DNA from: Granulicella mallensis
GTDB lineage: Bacteria; Acidobacteriota; Terriglobia; Terriglobales; Acidobacteriaceae
Reading direction: 5' to 3'
NCBI RefSeq assembly: GCF_014203225.1
Contig: NZ_JACHIO010000012.1
Coordinates: forward strand, 124,001-188,000
DNA: 64,000 nucleotides
A program made the position numbers and the translations under genes. Below the pieces are notes generated by a model, which did no database searches, was not told the origin of the DNA, and saw only the letters and a program-made list of their open reading frames with translations. Below, piece by piece: positions 45,549-54,669 of this stretch (positions are counted from its first letter, which is position 1; every line of letters begins with the position of its first letter).

Positions 45549-45587
45549 AGCAAACAGCCAATCTCAAATTGAGATTGGCTGTTTGCT
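45549..45587. promoter_or_regulatory. 39-bp near-perfect palindrome between aldolase and hydrolase genes
   Basis: Arms 45549-45567 and 45569-45587 are exact 19-bp reverse complements around a single central base. It follows the aldolase stop on the minus strand and precedes the hydrolase start. No T-run follows on either side, so it could be an operator or a cruciform as well as a terminator. Confidence 0.6.
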
Positions 45588-45731
45588 AAGTCGTTTGAGT
45601 ACAGCAAGATCCCCCTATACAAACGCCGAGGGGTCCTGCCTCAAACTGACGAACTCGCGACGGACTTCCAACACTGACGAGATTCGGTCGTGACGTCGTC
45701 ACAGTACCTGATCTGCCGCAGATTCCGGCGG

Positions 45732-46601
45732 CTACTGCACTTGATTGAATAGCCGCAACCGGGCAAGAACAACCTGCTTAACAGCTTCTTCCGCTACCGG
45801 TAAGAGCTTGTAGGGAACAACCTCTCGCGGCTGCTTCGCAAAAGCGTCTTCCAGGCCGTGCCGCCACGCAACGCGCAGTTCGGTGTTGATGTGAATGATA
45901 TTGATCCCGGCCTTGATCGCTTCCTGCAGGTCACGATCCTCCGTACCGGAGCCACCATGCAAGGTCAGGAAGCTTCCGGAGGCACGCTTGATCTCGCGTA
46001 TCCGGGGAATGTCGAGGTGCTTCTTCACATCTCCCTTCAACATGCTCTGCAACATGCCGTGCGCGTTCCCGACCGCAGGAGCGAGGATATCGACTCCGGT
46101 GCTTTCGACATACTGCCTGGCTTCTTCTGGTGTCGTAAGCTCGCTCGAGAGATCAGCCATGGATTCATGAATCTCAGATCCTGTTCCAATGTTTCCAATC
46201 TCTCCCTCTATCAGGATCATCGGATTGATTGACTTCAACGCCTCCACCGCCTGCTTTGTCTGTTTGATATTTTCCTCAAACGGCAGTGCGGACAGGTCGA
46301 ACACAATGGAATCAAATCCGGCTTTGGCTGCTGCGATGGCGCTGTCCAGGGAATGCGTATGGTCGGCATTGAGGAAGATCGGGGCACCCTGTTCCTCACG
46401 AAGGCTCTTCACCAGGGCCGCGACTTGAGCGACCCCCACAAAGGCTCGCTCGCCTTCCGATAAACCGACGACTACCGGAACCTTTAGTTCCTGCGCAGCC
46501 GAAAATACAGCCTTCAGCAAAACCCAATCGGAGATGTTGAAGTGTCCAATGGCCGTCCCATTGCTTTGCGCTGCTGCTAACGATGTTCTTAGGTTGTCCA
46601 T
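45732..46601 (-). CDS. Class II fructose/tagatose-bisphosphate aldolase family protein
   Basis: The 289-residue protein is a zinc-dependent class II aldolase: GHFNISDW near the N-terminus, NADHTHS with Asp80 and His81 (catalytic and zinc), GEIGNIGTGSE, VGNAHGML with a zinc His, LTLHGGSGTED and INIIHINTELR. The short length and lack of the usual extended C-terminus suggest a GatY/KbaY-type or ketose-bisphosphate aldolase; the substrate is not certain. A 355-base region upstream lacks other genes. Possible terminator palindrome downstream at 45549. Confidence 0.88.
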   Translation of the reverse strand: MDNLRTSLAAAQSNGTAIGHFNISDWVLLKAVFSAAQELKVPVVVGLSEGERAFVGVAQVAALVKSLREEQGAPIFLNADHTHSLDSAIAAAKAGFDSIVFDLSALPFEENIKQTKQAVEALKSINPMILIEGEIGNIGTGSEIHESMADLSSELTTPEEARQYVESTGVDILAPAVGNAHGMLQSMLKGDVKKHLDIPRIREIKRASGSFLTLHGGSGTEDRDLQEAIKAGINIIHINTELRVAWRHGLEDAFAKQPREVVPYKLLPVAEEAVKQVVLARLRLFNQVQ

Positions 46602-46956
46602 GATTCCTCCACTGATTTATTAGCTATTGAATGATCCACTCAGACGAAGCAAGTCTTGAGGTATCCCGCATGAGTAGATAGAAAAGCAATCGACGGGCCA
46701 TCGAGAAGACCTGTAATGAGAAGAAGAACTCTCTGCTATAAGCCTCTTCCTGCTAGTGATTAGATCACGCAGTCAGGCGGGCAGAGTTAAGGCTCTGGGT
46801 GACGAACAGATGACTAGAGCCCGACACTGACGGGATTCGGACGTAGCGACCGTCGCAGAATACTATTTTGCCTTCCTATATTTATTCACGGCCCAGATAG
46901 CGCATCCACAATTTCGCCGCAGAACCGCGCAAAACATCTAAGTAGCATATCTGTCC
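46602..46956. other. Intergenic stretch upstream of the aldolase gene
   Basis: About 0.35 kb with no open frame of interest. It holds one copy of a short repeated motif (ACACTGACGGGATTCGG, 46824-46840) followed by a small dyad GCGACCGTCGC. It must contain the aldolase promoter and the end of the receiver gene transcript. Confidence 0.5.
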
Positions 46957-47364
46957 TCAAGTGCAAGGATCAGGCGCCTGATTTGGATCCAGAACTTTCG
47001 CTATCGTTTCGAGCAGGTGTCCGATAGGCATGCCCTTGTCGATGCACCTCACAAATAGAACGCGCTCTTCATGTGAAAGTGTATTCACGCCTCCTGAGAG
47101 CAATACAATTGGAAACCTTGCACCCAATGCCCGCATGCGCAGAAAGAGCTCTCGTCCATTTAATCCCGGCATCTGAAAGTCCAGAATCGCGAGATCGAAC
47201 CTGGAGAGGTCGCAGCGAAGAGCCGCAAGCGGACAATGATAGAGAACAACGGAGTAACCGTGTTCTTTGAGCTTCTCTCCGCGCATGGTGGCACCTAGAA
47301 TCTCATCATCCACGCACAGAATGTGATACCTGCGTAATTCGGGAGCCTCATCTCTCAAAACCAC
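46957..47364 (-). CDS. Single-domain response regulator (CheY-like receiver)
   Basis: The 135-residue protein consists of a receiver domain only: HILCVDDE (acidic pocket), phospho-acceptor Asp62 in AILDFQMPG, VLLSGGV (the Ser switch position) and CIDKGMPIGHLL with the conserved Lys. No output domain and no histidine kinase are adjacent. It would act by protein-protein interaction or as a phosphate sink. Such stand-alone receivers are common in acidobacteria, as far as I recall. Confidence 0.88.
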   Translation of the reverse strand: MVLRDEAPELRRYHILCVDDEILGATMRGEKLKEHGYSVVLYHCPLAALRCDLSRFDLAILDFQMPGLNGRELFLRMRALGARFPIVLLSGGVNTLSHEERVLFVRCIDKGMPIGHLLETIAKVLDPNQAPDPCT

Positions 47365-47516
47365 ACATGCTCCTTAAACATCCAGGGGGCGAGTGATCGA
47401 GGCCTCGTAATTAGACCACGCTGAACTTCGATGATAAGTTCTGAGTGCTTACCGTTAGCCGATGCGCACTCCAGATCGAGTACTTGAGTGTACTTAGTCA
47501 TTGCGAATGAAGACCT

Positions 47517-48779
47517 TCAAATTGCCAGACGTATGCCCGTGAACTGCCAGCGGGTCGCCGGATGAAAGAAATTGCGATAGGTTGCACGCACATGATCCGC
47601 GGGGGTGACGCACGACCCTCCCCGCAAGATCATCTGGTTAGACATAAACTTGCCGTTGTATTCTCCGAGTGCACCAGGAAGGGGTTTATACCCCGGATAG
47701 CCCATGTAGGGGCTGGCTGTCCATTCCCAGCAGTCTCCGAATAGTTGCTCCATGCCGGTGCCAGTCGCCACAGCAGGATGCAGCCTTCCGGTATCCAGCA
47801 GATTTCCATGCCGGCGTTCCCTGCTCGCAATCGATTCCCACTCTGCCTCTGTTGGAAGCCGGCAGGCACGCCAACGCGCAAAGGCGTCTGCCTCGAAGAA
47901 GCTAACGTGACAGACGGGAGTATCAAGCAACTCCGCAAGGCCATGCCATCCCTTGAGCGTGAAGACGCGCCAACCTGCCGCATCGCCGGCGTCTCGCTCC
48001 CAATAGAGCGGTGCTTTCCAGGCCCCTCGCGCTACAGCTTCCCACCCCTCAGACAGCCAGAGCGAAGGGCGCGTATAAGCCTCATCAGCCATGAACTCTA
48101 AATACTCACGGCAGGTTACCTTACGGTTCGCAATCAGGAATGGGGCCAGGTAAACCTTATGGCACGGAGTCTCGTTGTCAAAACAAAAGTCCAGAGGCTC
48201 GGCAACGTTCAGCGTATACCCGATCTCGGTAATCCCACCCTCAAAATCAAGCCATCTGAGTTGAGGACTCGGCTGAGGAGCTTCTTTCGGCAGCGCCGCA
48301 GATCCGTAGGAGAGACGTAGGGGATTCGAAAAAAAGGCATGCTTGATATCCGTCAGGGCAAGTTCCTGATGCTGTTGTTCGTGATTCAGCCCCAGCATGA
48401 TCCGCCTTGATACTTCTGGGTCGATGGAACACGCAAACAATCTCTCCATCTCCTGATCGACATGGGCACGGAAAGCCAGAACCTCATCGAGCGACGGCCG
48501 AGAAAACGAGGCTCGCAACTTCTTCTCGGGAATCTCTTCACCAAGCGCGAGGTAATAACTATTGAAGAGGCGATGAAACTCTTCGCGAAAGGGCCTGTAG
48601 TCGCAGAGATACGGCCGTAAAACAAAGGTCTCGAAGAACCAGGTGGTATGCGCCTGGTGCCATTTGACCGGACTGGCCTCCGGACACGACTGCACCATTT
48701 GATCCTCCGCGGACAAAGGAGCAACGAGAGAGCGCGTCATCGATCGCACAGCTTGATATTTTGACTGGAGAGTAGACAT
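47517..48779 (-). CDS. egtB: Ergothioneine biosynthesis protein EgtB (hercynine oxygenase family)
   Basis: The 420-residue protein has the EgtB two-domain layout. An N-terminal DinB-like helical bundle supplies iron-ligand histidines (KWHQAHTTWFFE at 39-50 and GLNHEQQHQEL). A C-terminal FGE-sulfatase domain follows (CHKVYLAPFLIANRKVTCRE, PVCHVSFFEADAFARW, LPTEAEWES, and RGGSCVTPADHVRATYRNFF near the end). EgtB oxidatively couples hercynine to a thiol donor using iron and oxygen. The methyltransferase EgtD, usually adjacent, is not in the window. It may therefore be supplied elsewhere, or the enzyme may serve a related sulfoxide synthesis. It is not a sulfatase activator despite the shared fold. 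Confidence 0.9.
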   Translation of the reverse strand: MSTLQSKYQAVRSMTRSLVAPLSAEDQMVQSCPEASPVKWHQAHTTWFFETFVLRPYLCDYRPFREEFHRLFNSYYLALGEEIPEKKLRASFSRPSLDEVLAFRAHVDQEMERLFACSIDPEVSRRIMLGLNHEQQHQELALTDIKHAFFSNPLRLSYGSAALPKEAPQPSPQLRWLDFEGGITEIGYTLNVAEPLDFCFDNETPCHKVYLAPFLIANRKVTCREYLEFMADEAYTRPSLWLSEGWEAVARGAWKAPLYWERDAGDAAGWRVFTLKGWHGLAELLDTPVCHVSFFEADAFARWRACRLPTEAEWESIASRERRHGNLLDTGRLHPAVATGTGMEQLFGDCWEWTASPYMGYPGYKPLPGALGEYNGKFMSNQMILRGGSCVTPADHVRATYRNFFHPATRWQFTGIRLAI

Positions 48780-49066
48780 GAGGGGTAATCATCCGCTGAG
48801 GCTCTGATTGCAGACGGCATGTCCGCCACAAACTGGACAGTACATTCCGAATGTCGACACAGCTTCTGTGCTGCAAGCAACGTGCCAAAAAAAATGGAAC
48901 TCTATCGTCCAGCGAAACCGAGGTATAAGTTATGTATTTGCAATGCTATATCGTCACCAACGACGTGAAGCACACGGGTCATCCCTGACGAAATCAGGAC
49001 TGATTTTCGCCACTGACGGGTTTCCGTCGCAAGACTTGGCACGTGATGCAGCCTAAGAGAAGTCGA

Positions 49067-51223
49067 TCACTTCGAGCGTAGAGGACTCCCAACACTCTTC
49101 TGTTCAGCGGACATGGCACGACTTATCCCGAGTTTCTGCATTTTAGAAACCAGGGTTGTTCGCTTCATGCCCAATCGTTCCGCAGCGCCCTTTGGGCCAC
49201 CGACAACCCCATCGCTGGCATCCAGCGCCCGGAGGATATGATCCCGCTCCAGATCCTCGAGACCTGTCAACGGTGGGTTCGATCCTTTATGAGTACTGAA
49301 CGGTTCTAACTCCGAAATGGGAGCTCGCAAAACCGTATGGGGCGAGAGAATCATTGCCCGCTCGATAAAATTCTGCAACTCGCGAACGTTACCAGGCCAG
49401 CGATACCGTACCAGGGCATCCATCGTTTCGGAAGGAATCTCCTCGATTCTCTTGTCCATTCGGCGCGCATAGAATTCCACAAAATGCTGGACCAGGTTCG
49501 GAATATCTTCCGTTCGCTGTCGCAAGGCTGGAATATGAATCGGAAATACTTTTAACCGATAGTAAAGATCCTCGCGAAACGTGCCCTGCTTGACCATGGC
49601 GGGAAGATCGCGGTGTGTCGCTGCTATGAGACGGACGTCGACTTTATGAGTGTGATTGCTGCCGAGCCGCTCAAACTCCCGTTCCTGCAGGACTCGTAAC
49701 AACTTCGCTTGAAGTTCCAAGGGAATGTCGCCGACCTCATCCAGGAAGAGGGTGCCTTTATTCGCAAGCTCAAAGCGCCCGGTCTTCTGCGCAATCGCTC
49801 CGGTGAACGCTCCTTTTTCATGCCCGAATAACTCGCTTTCGAGAAGTCCAAGTGGGATTGCAGCGCAGTTCAACTTAACAAAGGACCGGCTCCGGCGGCC
49901 GCTCAAATTATGGATCGCGCGCGCGACCAGCTCTTTGCCGGTTCCTGTCTCGCCCATGATCAGCACGCTTGAATCCGTCGGCGCCACGATGGATACCAGG
50001 TCCAGCGCGGTCTTCAACGCAGGGCTATCTCCGACAATCTCTCCAAACTGGGCGCGAATCTCTTCTTCAAGATAAAGCCTATGTTTCGCCTCTTTGTCTC
50101 GATCCCTTATCGCTTTCTCATAATCCAACGCGTTCTCGACAGCTATGGCCACCTGGCCCGCGACCTGTTCAAGAAAGGTAATTTCCACCTGGTCGAAGGC
50201 TCTCTCTGAGCGGTTTAGAGCACTCAACACCCCAATCACACCATTCTTCGTGAGCAATGGAATGCTGCATCCCGACACCAGGCCTTCGTCCATCAAGCTC
50301 TGATAGATCCGTTGAGCTGCGCTGTTACCGGAACGTTCAGCATCGGAGCGAACGGACTCCAGGTTGTCAAAGTATTGAGTCTTGCCGGTCCGCACGACCT
50401 TGCTACAGAAGGAACCATCGTTAGGGATGATAGCCCCGTCACGCAGAGAGCCTCGCGCGCCAGGGTTGTACAGTGGAGTTACGCGCAATCCCCCGTTATC
50501 GCTATCGGGTAGAAGCAAAGCACAAAAATCACACCGGGTTACTCGCAACAAATCCGTAGACAACACCTCCACCAAACGACGCATGTCTAACTTCGATGCC
50601 ATGCTGTTAGTAATCTCCAGAAGCAGATGCAACCGGTTCCGTTCAAGCCGCAATTGCTCTTCATTCAGGTGGCGCTCAATCGCAATTCCAGCAATGTGGC
50701 TGGCGTTTTCGATCAACTTCAGATCAGCTTCGTCAGGGCTGCGTACTTCCCGATAATGAATGGCGAACGTTCCAAGGGTTTGCCCCTCGCTGGTAAATAA
50801 CGGCAGCGACCAGACCGCACGAATTCCGAACGGCAGAAGCCGATGCCGATAATGATCCCAGACAGGATCTTCGAGGATATCGCTCACATAGACTGGCTGC
50901 TTTCGGTAAACGGCGGTGCCGCAGGACCCGCCCTGGGGGCCAATCAACATGGACCCTGTCCCCTCGATAAATCCGGGAAGACCTGGCGCCGCGGCGCAAT
51001 GAAGATGTCTTCCATCATCGTCCGGAAGCCAGATCGTGCACAATGTGCCGTCCCCGCGAGATTCGACCAATTGAGCGATGATCGTGAGCACCTCGGGCAG
51101 CGGAGATCCGGCAAGAATCAACTTTAAAATGTTGAGTACAGATTCACTGGAAAAAAGACCCATTTCGCCGAGTTCATCCTTTGCGTTCAATGCCGGCCGG
51201 GAGGATTGTGTCGTTGACTCCAT
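49067..51223 (-). CDS. Sigma54-dependent transcriptional activator with two GAF domains
   Basis: The 718-residue protein has two GAF-type sensor domains (about residues 30-185 and 195-370) and a linker. The AAA+ sigma54-interaction domain shows GETGTGKELVARAIH (Walker A), ESELFGHEKGAFTGA (with the GAFTGA loop), GTLFLDEVGDIP (Walker B) and RYRWPGNVRELQNF. A Fis-type helix-turn-helix (AAERLGMKRTTLVSKMQKLG) is at the C-terminus. The layout is FhlA-like, so it senses small molecules through GAF rather than phosphorylation. Targets are unknown; I found no clear -24/-12 element in the adjoining gaps. It is transcribed away from the aquaporin gene across a 436-base gap. Confidence 0.94.
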   Translation of the reverse strand: MESTTQSSRPALNAKDELGEMGLFSSESVLNILKLILAGSPLPEVLTIIAQLVESRGDGTLCTIWLPDDDGRHLHCAAAPGLPGFIEGTGSMLIGPQGGSCGTAVYRKQPVYVSDILEDPVWDHYRHRLLPFGIRAVWSLPLFTSEGQTLGTFAIHYREVRSPDEADLKLIENASHIAGIAIERHLNEEQLRLERNRLHLLLEITNSMASKLDMRRLVEVLSTDLLRVTRCDFCALLLPDSDNGGLRVTPLYNPGARGSLRDGAIIPNDGSFCSKVVRTGKTQYFDNLESVRSDAERSGNSAAQRIYQSLMDEGLVSGCSIPLLTKNGVIGVLSALNRSERAFDQVEITFLEQVAGQVAIAVENALDYEKAIRDRDKEAKHRLYLEEEIRAQFGEIVGDSPALKTALDLVSIVAPTDSSVLIMGETGTGKELVARAIHNLSGRRSRSFVKLNCAAIPLGLLESELFGHEKGAFTGAIAQKTGRFELANKGTLFLDEVGDIPLELQAKLLRVLQEREFERLGSNHTHKVDVRLIAATHRDLPAMVKQGTFREDLYYRLKVFPIHIPALRQRTEDIPNLVQHFVEFYARRMDKRIEEIPSETMDALVRYRWPGNVRELQNFIERAMILSPHTVLRAPISELEPFSTHKGSNPPLTGLEDLERDHILRALDASDGVVGGPKGAAERLGMKRTTLVSKMQKLGISRAMSAEQKSVGSPLRSK

Positions 51224-51659
51224 TAGCTCTCCTTTCTCAACGCCACTCCGGAGCAGAAGAATGTCCCACTTGTGCGGAGGGTTTGATATTTCTATATAGT
51301 GTCAGATTGCACGATGAAACTCGTCAACACTCGCTTCGTCAGTGATGCTTCGTGCGGGCAATCCCCAGCATACGCTGCGATCCCCGGAACAACCACTCGA
51401 CCGGCTGAGCCATAGACCATCTCCGCGACGAGGGTCGCGACCAATCTTCGCCAGTGTTGGCTATCCGTCACGTCTTCGTCACTCCGACCGCCGGCTCTCC
51501 GTGCCTCTTACAGAAGGAATCCCCGTCAGTTTAGAGCGTTTTCCCCATCGTCCCTCCTGAGTAAAGGCGTTTTGTTTTTGGCATTCCAGATGCACGACCT
51601 ACCTCATCTCGCCATGGAGCATGAGAGCAGCCATCCCATGCAGGGTGACTGGAAAACAA
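51224..51659. other. Intergenic stretch between the sigma54 activator and the aquaporin gene
   Basis: About 0.44 kb. It holds an inverted copy of the short motif seen at 45671, 46824 and 49010 (here 51516-51530). No gene is supported. Divergent promoters are expected but none was identified with confidence. Confidence 0.5.
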
Positions 51660-52574
51660 ATGGCTAAAGACATAACCGGCGCGGAAATGGAGGACTACCC
51701 GCAAATACTCCGCCGGGGTGACACATTGAATGCAGCCGACAGCCTGCGCTTGCACTGGCCCGAATACCTGATGGAAGCTACCGGGCTAGCCTTATATATG
51801 TTCTTTGTCTGCATATTTGCAGCTCTGCTACAACATCCTGCTTCTCCGGTTCGACATATGATTGCCAGTCCTGTCTTACGTCGAGCCCTCATGGGATTGG
51901 GCGTAGGAACGATGCTGGCTGCGATTATCATGACGCCGTGGGGCAAGCAGTCCGGTGGTCATTTCAATCCAGCCATCACCTTTACCTTTTATCGGCTGGG
52001 GAAGGTGAAGTTCTGGGATGCACTGTTTTACGCCATGGCACAGTTCTTTGGCGCGATGAGTGGTGTCTCAATCGCCGCCTACGTATTGAGAAGTATCGTG
52101 CAGAACGATACGATCCACTATGCAGTAACAGCGCCGGGCGTCTACGGAAGTCTGGTCGCATTTATTGCCGAACTGGTGATCTCGTTTACGCTGATGAGCA
52201 CGATCCTGTTCGTATCCAATCACAAATCACTGGCACAATTTACACCCTATTTTGTGGGGGTACTGTACGCAACGTACATAACCTTCGAAACACCGTTGTC
52301 AGGGATGAGCATGAACCCCGCGCGAACGTTTGGGTCCGCATCCTATATCAGCTACTGGCACGCGCTTTGGATCTACTTCATCGCCCCTACACTAGGAATG
52401 TTGGCCGGAGCCAAGCTCTTCTTACTAGCTCGCGGGGGAGCCGCTCCCTGCTGTGCAAAGCTACATCACGCCAATAACAAACGCTGTATCTTCATCTGCG
52501 GATATGAAACAGCGAAGATCAGGAGTAACTCCATGCAATCCCGCAACTCATTGTCTCCGGAAAGTCGGCTATAA
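51660..52574 (+). CDS. Aquaporin/MIP-family channel with Cys/His-rich tail
   Basis: From ATG 51660 the product is 304 residues; a start at 51621 would add 13. Six helices and two half-helix NPA boxes are present: SGGHFNPAITF and GMSMNPARTFGSA. Both NPA motifs are intact, so a water or small-solute channel is expected. The C-terminal tail carries CCAKLHHANNKRCIFICGYE, a Cys/His pattern that could bind a metal, followed by a basic end. It lies divergent from the sigma54 activator and converges on the AidA-like operon. Confidence 0.88.
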   Translation: MAKDITGAEMEDYPQILRRGDTLNAADSLRLHWPEYLMEATGLALYMFFVCIFAALLQHPASPVRHMIASPVLRRALMGLGVGTMLAAIIMTPWGKQSGGHFNPAITFTFYRLGKVKFWDALFYAMAQFFGAMSGVSIAAYVLRSIVQNDTIHYAVTAPGVYGSLVAFIAELVISFTLMSTILFVSNHKSLAQFTPYFVGVLYATYITFETPLSGMSMNPARTFGSASYISYWHALWIYFIAPTLGMLAGAKLFLLARGGAAPCCAKLHHANNKRCIFICGYETAKIRSNSMQSRNSLSPESRL

Positions 52575-52811
52575 GATCTATTCCCTACAACACTGTCAGA
52601 CCGCACTCTCCGTTGGGATACAGACCACTCACCACAAACCTGACTGCCGTAAGCAGACAAGGGGCATGGAGAAATGGAAACCGCTATGCGTTTTCCACCT
52701 CTGCACGCCCCTTGACGGCGGCTCTCTCGAATTACAAAAGATCAAGCGATACTAACAATCAAAGCTGACACATAGCCCTGTTCAGGATGCTATAGATCCA
52801 GGCGATAACAG

Positions 52812-53417
52812 CTAGTCTTTATGAGGATGCTGGGGCACAAAATCGTACGGCAGTACACGCAGCGATGGCTCTGAGAGCTGGAAATAATGTTTCATTCCGC
52901 CACCGTCGGCGTCGAGTTCGTAAACCAACCGATACTTGTAAATTCCCGGCTCCAGGTCTGGACGAACCATTCCCGCCCAATAGTAATAAGAGGGCGTGTA
53001 AGGGCTACGGATCTCGTCAGGACCTCCGTAGATCTTCAGGTCAGAACAGACCTGCGTTCCCAGGACCTCTTCGCCACCTTCGTCCAGAAAGACGATGTTG
53101 ACGATACGGGCCATCGGCGGCCAGGTTTTATCCTGGCGCTGGTCCATATCCAAACAATAGATAAGCCAGTTCAGCACTTGTCCTTGCTTGCAGATGGTCT
53201 GCAGTTGGGGCGTTCCCTTGCCCTTACTGTGGGGGCTATTGTCCATCAGGAACGCACGCCCGTCGATCGACTTCGACGCAACAGTATTAGCGACATCAAG
53301 GGTTGTAACAACATTGAGCTGGGTCGAATTGAATTGACCAGGCAGTGGGTTATCCAAATTTTTATCATTCGGCGCCATGACTGGTTTCTCCTGTATCTGT
53401 TCCGCTGTAGTGGTCAT
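52812..53417 (-). CDS. AidA/PixA-like protein 4 (divergent inclusion-body family), last gene of operon
   Basis: A 201-residue protein without signal peptide. The core segment shows VVTTLDVANTV, a RAFLMDNSP strand, a GKGTPQLQTICKQGQVLNWL segment and, near the C-terminus, YYYWAGMVRPDLEPGIYKYR. The same order of strands occurs in the three genes upstream and resembles the AidA/PixA inclusion-body protein fold (a VD strand, a short loop with Asn/Asp, a G-x-G-T turn and a following W). An acidic, Gly-rich tail follows. Its ATG abuts the stop of the preceding gene (TAAATG). Function unknown. Confidence 0.6.
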   Translation of the reverse strand: MTTTAEQIQEKPVMAPNDKNLDNPLPGQFNSTQLNVVTTLDVANTVASKSIDGRAFLMDNSPHSKGKGTPQLQTICKQGQVLNWLIYCLDMDQRQDKTWPPMARIVNIVFLDEGGEEVLGTQVCSDLKIYGGPDEIRSPYTPSYYYWAGMVRPDLEPGIYKYRLVYELDADGGGMKHYFQLSEPSLRVLPYDFVPQHPHKD

Positions 53418-53813
53418 TTAGGCGTTTCCTTTAATGAGTCTCGATCCGTGGTCACAGGTCATGCTGAACGAGTGAGAACCTACATTGAGAGTGATGGAAT
53501 AAGGCAGATCATCCACGGCCTCTTTCACAGTTCCGAGCCAATAGACGATTGCGGTGCCGTCATAGGTGTAGCGCTTTACTTCACAGATATCCTGGGGAAC
53601 ATTGATCGCTGTAATGTCCGCATAGGCTTCGCATTCCATCGGTGTAACCGTCCAAAGGATCTGGTCACCCTTTTTAACTGCTGTTGCCAGTTTGTGAGTT
53701 CCCTGATTCAGGGAGCCTCCGCGGCGGTTGTCATCGTACAGGTAGCAATTCCCTGCAAGCGTGTTATCGTCGAGTGCGCCGACAACATCAATGATGGATT
53801 TCACGTTGATCAT
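53418..53813 (-). CDS. AidA/PixA-like protein 3 (131 aa, minimal copy)
   Basis: The smallest of four related genes. The N-terminus reads INVKSIIDVVGALDDN, then GNCYLYDDNRRGGSLNQGTH and KLATAVKKGDQILWTV. The C-terminal half has a TAIVYWLGTV strand and YSITLNVGSHSFSM. The D-V-x-x-A, YLYDD, G-S-x-x-x-G-T-H and I-x-W pattern is shared with the 168-aa member two genes upstream. Cytosolic by sequence. Function unknown; similarity to AidA/PixA is by pattern only. Confidence 0.65.
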   Translation of the reverse strand: MINVKSIIDVVGALDDNTLAGNCYLYDDNRRGGSLNQGTHKLATAVKKGDQILWTVTPMECEAYADITAINVPQDICEVKRYTYDGTAIVYWLGTVKEAVDDLPYSITLNVGSHSFSMTCDHGSRLIKGNA

Positions 53814-53838
53814 ATTTAGTCTCCTTTGTTGCCATCAC

Positions 53839-54630
53839 TTATGCTGCTGTTAGTTGCGGTACGAGCGGAAGTACACCAGGTCCATACCCAGTGAAGCCAT
53901 TGGCGATAGTGCCGGCCGTGACGTTGATCTTTGCATTTACGACAAAAGTTTCAGGCTTCCACACCACAGGCTCGCCTTTCTTACCGACGGGGCGATGGAC
54001 AAGCAAGTGGATCTGGTAGACATGAAGACCGGTCTTATGCGTATCCACGGTCGCACTCCAATACCAGCCTTCTGTGATGGCATCCGGAGACCCGTATTGA
54101 GCCGGGTAGAGCACTCCGTTGTCCACAGCAGGACCGGTGATGTCGGAGATCAATGGCGACAAATCCCCTGCGCTGACGGTGGTTTCTCCCTTCGAGACTC
54201 CAGCAGGATGCGCAAAAGCCATGGGGACCTCGTGATGACGTCCATCCTTACGCTCGAAGGTCGCGCACTCTTGCTGGTTCGCAATCTTCTCGTGACGGGC
54301 GACGATCTTCGCTACATTTGCAGGGGATGCCGTTTTAAGCTCGGCGAGGAGCTCATGAAATCTCGCAGCGCCATGATCTTTTCTCGCCGCAACCCGCAAC
54401 ACTGGATTCGGTGCGGCGGCGATTCCGTAGGGCAGCCAATTCATGACGGCTTCGCCGGCTATGGACCCATCAGGATTAAGAGCACCAACAATATTCGTTG
54501 TTAGATCCGTGGTTCCCTCACCAATAGATCCAAGTTTTTTCGTGTTGTCTAAGAGATAGACATTGTTCTCGACCCGGCGCTCTTCCAGCAGGGCGTCGAC
54601 ATCCACCAACAAGATGATTCCGTTTTGCAT
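53839..54630 (-). CDS. AidA/PixA-like protein 2 (263 aa, with insertion)
   Basis: The N-terminal core reads GIILLVDVDALLEER, NNVYLLDNTKKLGSIGEGTT and DLTTNIVGALNPDGS. It is followed by a long insert of about 110 residues containing DHGAARFHELLAELK and a QQECATFERKDGRHHEVP stretch. The fold then resumes with TEGWYWSATVDTHKTGLHVY and QIHLLVHRP. The insert distinguishes it from its paralogues. No signal peptide. Good SD (AAGAGGAA) before ATG 54630. Function unknown. Confidence 0.65.
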   Translation of the reverse strand: MQNGIILLVDVDALLEERRVENNVYLLDNTKKLGSIGEGTTDLTTNIVGALNPDGSIAGEAVMNWLPYGIAAAPNPVLRVAARKDHGAARFHELLAELKTASPANVAKIVARHEKIANQQECATFERKDGRHHEVPMAFAHPAGVSKGETTVSAGDLSPLISDITGPAVDNGVLYPAQYGSPDAITEGWYWSATVDTHKTGLHVYQIHLLVHRPVGKKGEPVVWKPETFVVNAKINVTAGTIANGFTGYGPGVLPLVPQLTAA

Positions 54631-54669
54631 AGATTCCTCTTTTAGGGTTCGTTGTGCTAGTAGCGGATA

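Noticed and set aside
47517-48779. Reading the FGE-sulfatase domain as the maturation factor for the arylsulfatase at 19-21 kb
   Set aside because: The N-terminal DinB-like His-rich domain identifies EgtB, which shares only the fold with formylglycine-generating enzyme.
49025-49045. TGGCACG-like string as a sigma54 promoter beside the activator gene
   Set aside because: The spacing to the following GC is one base short and no gene starts downstream in that direction.
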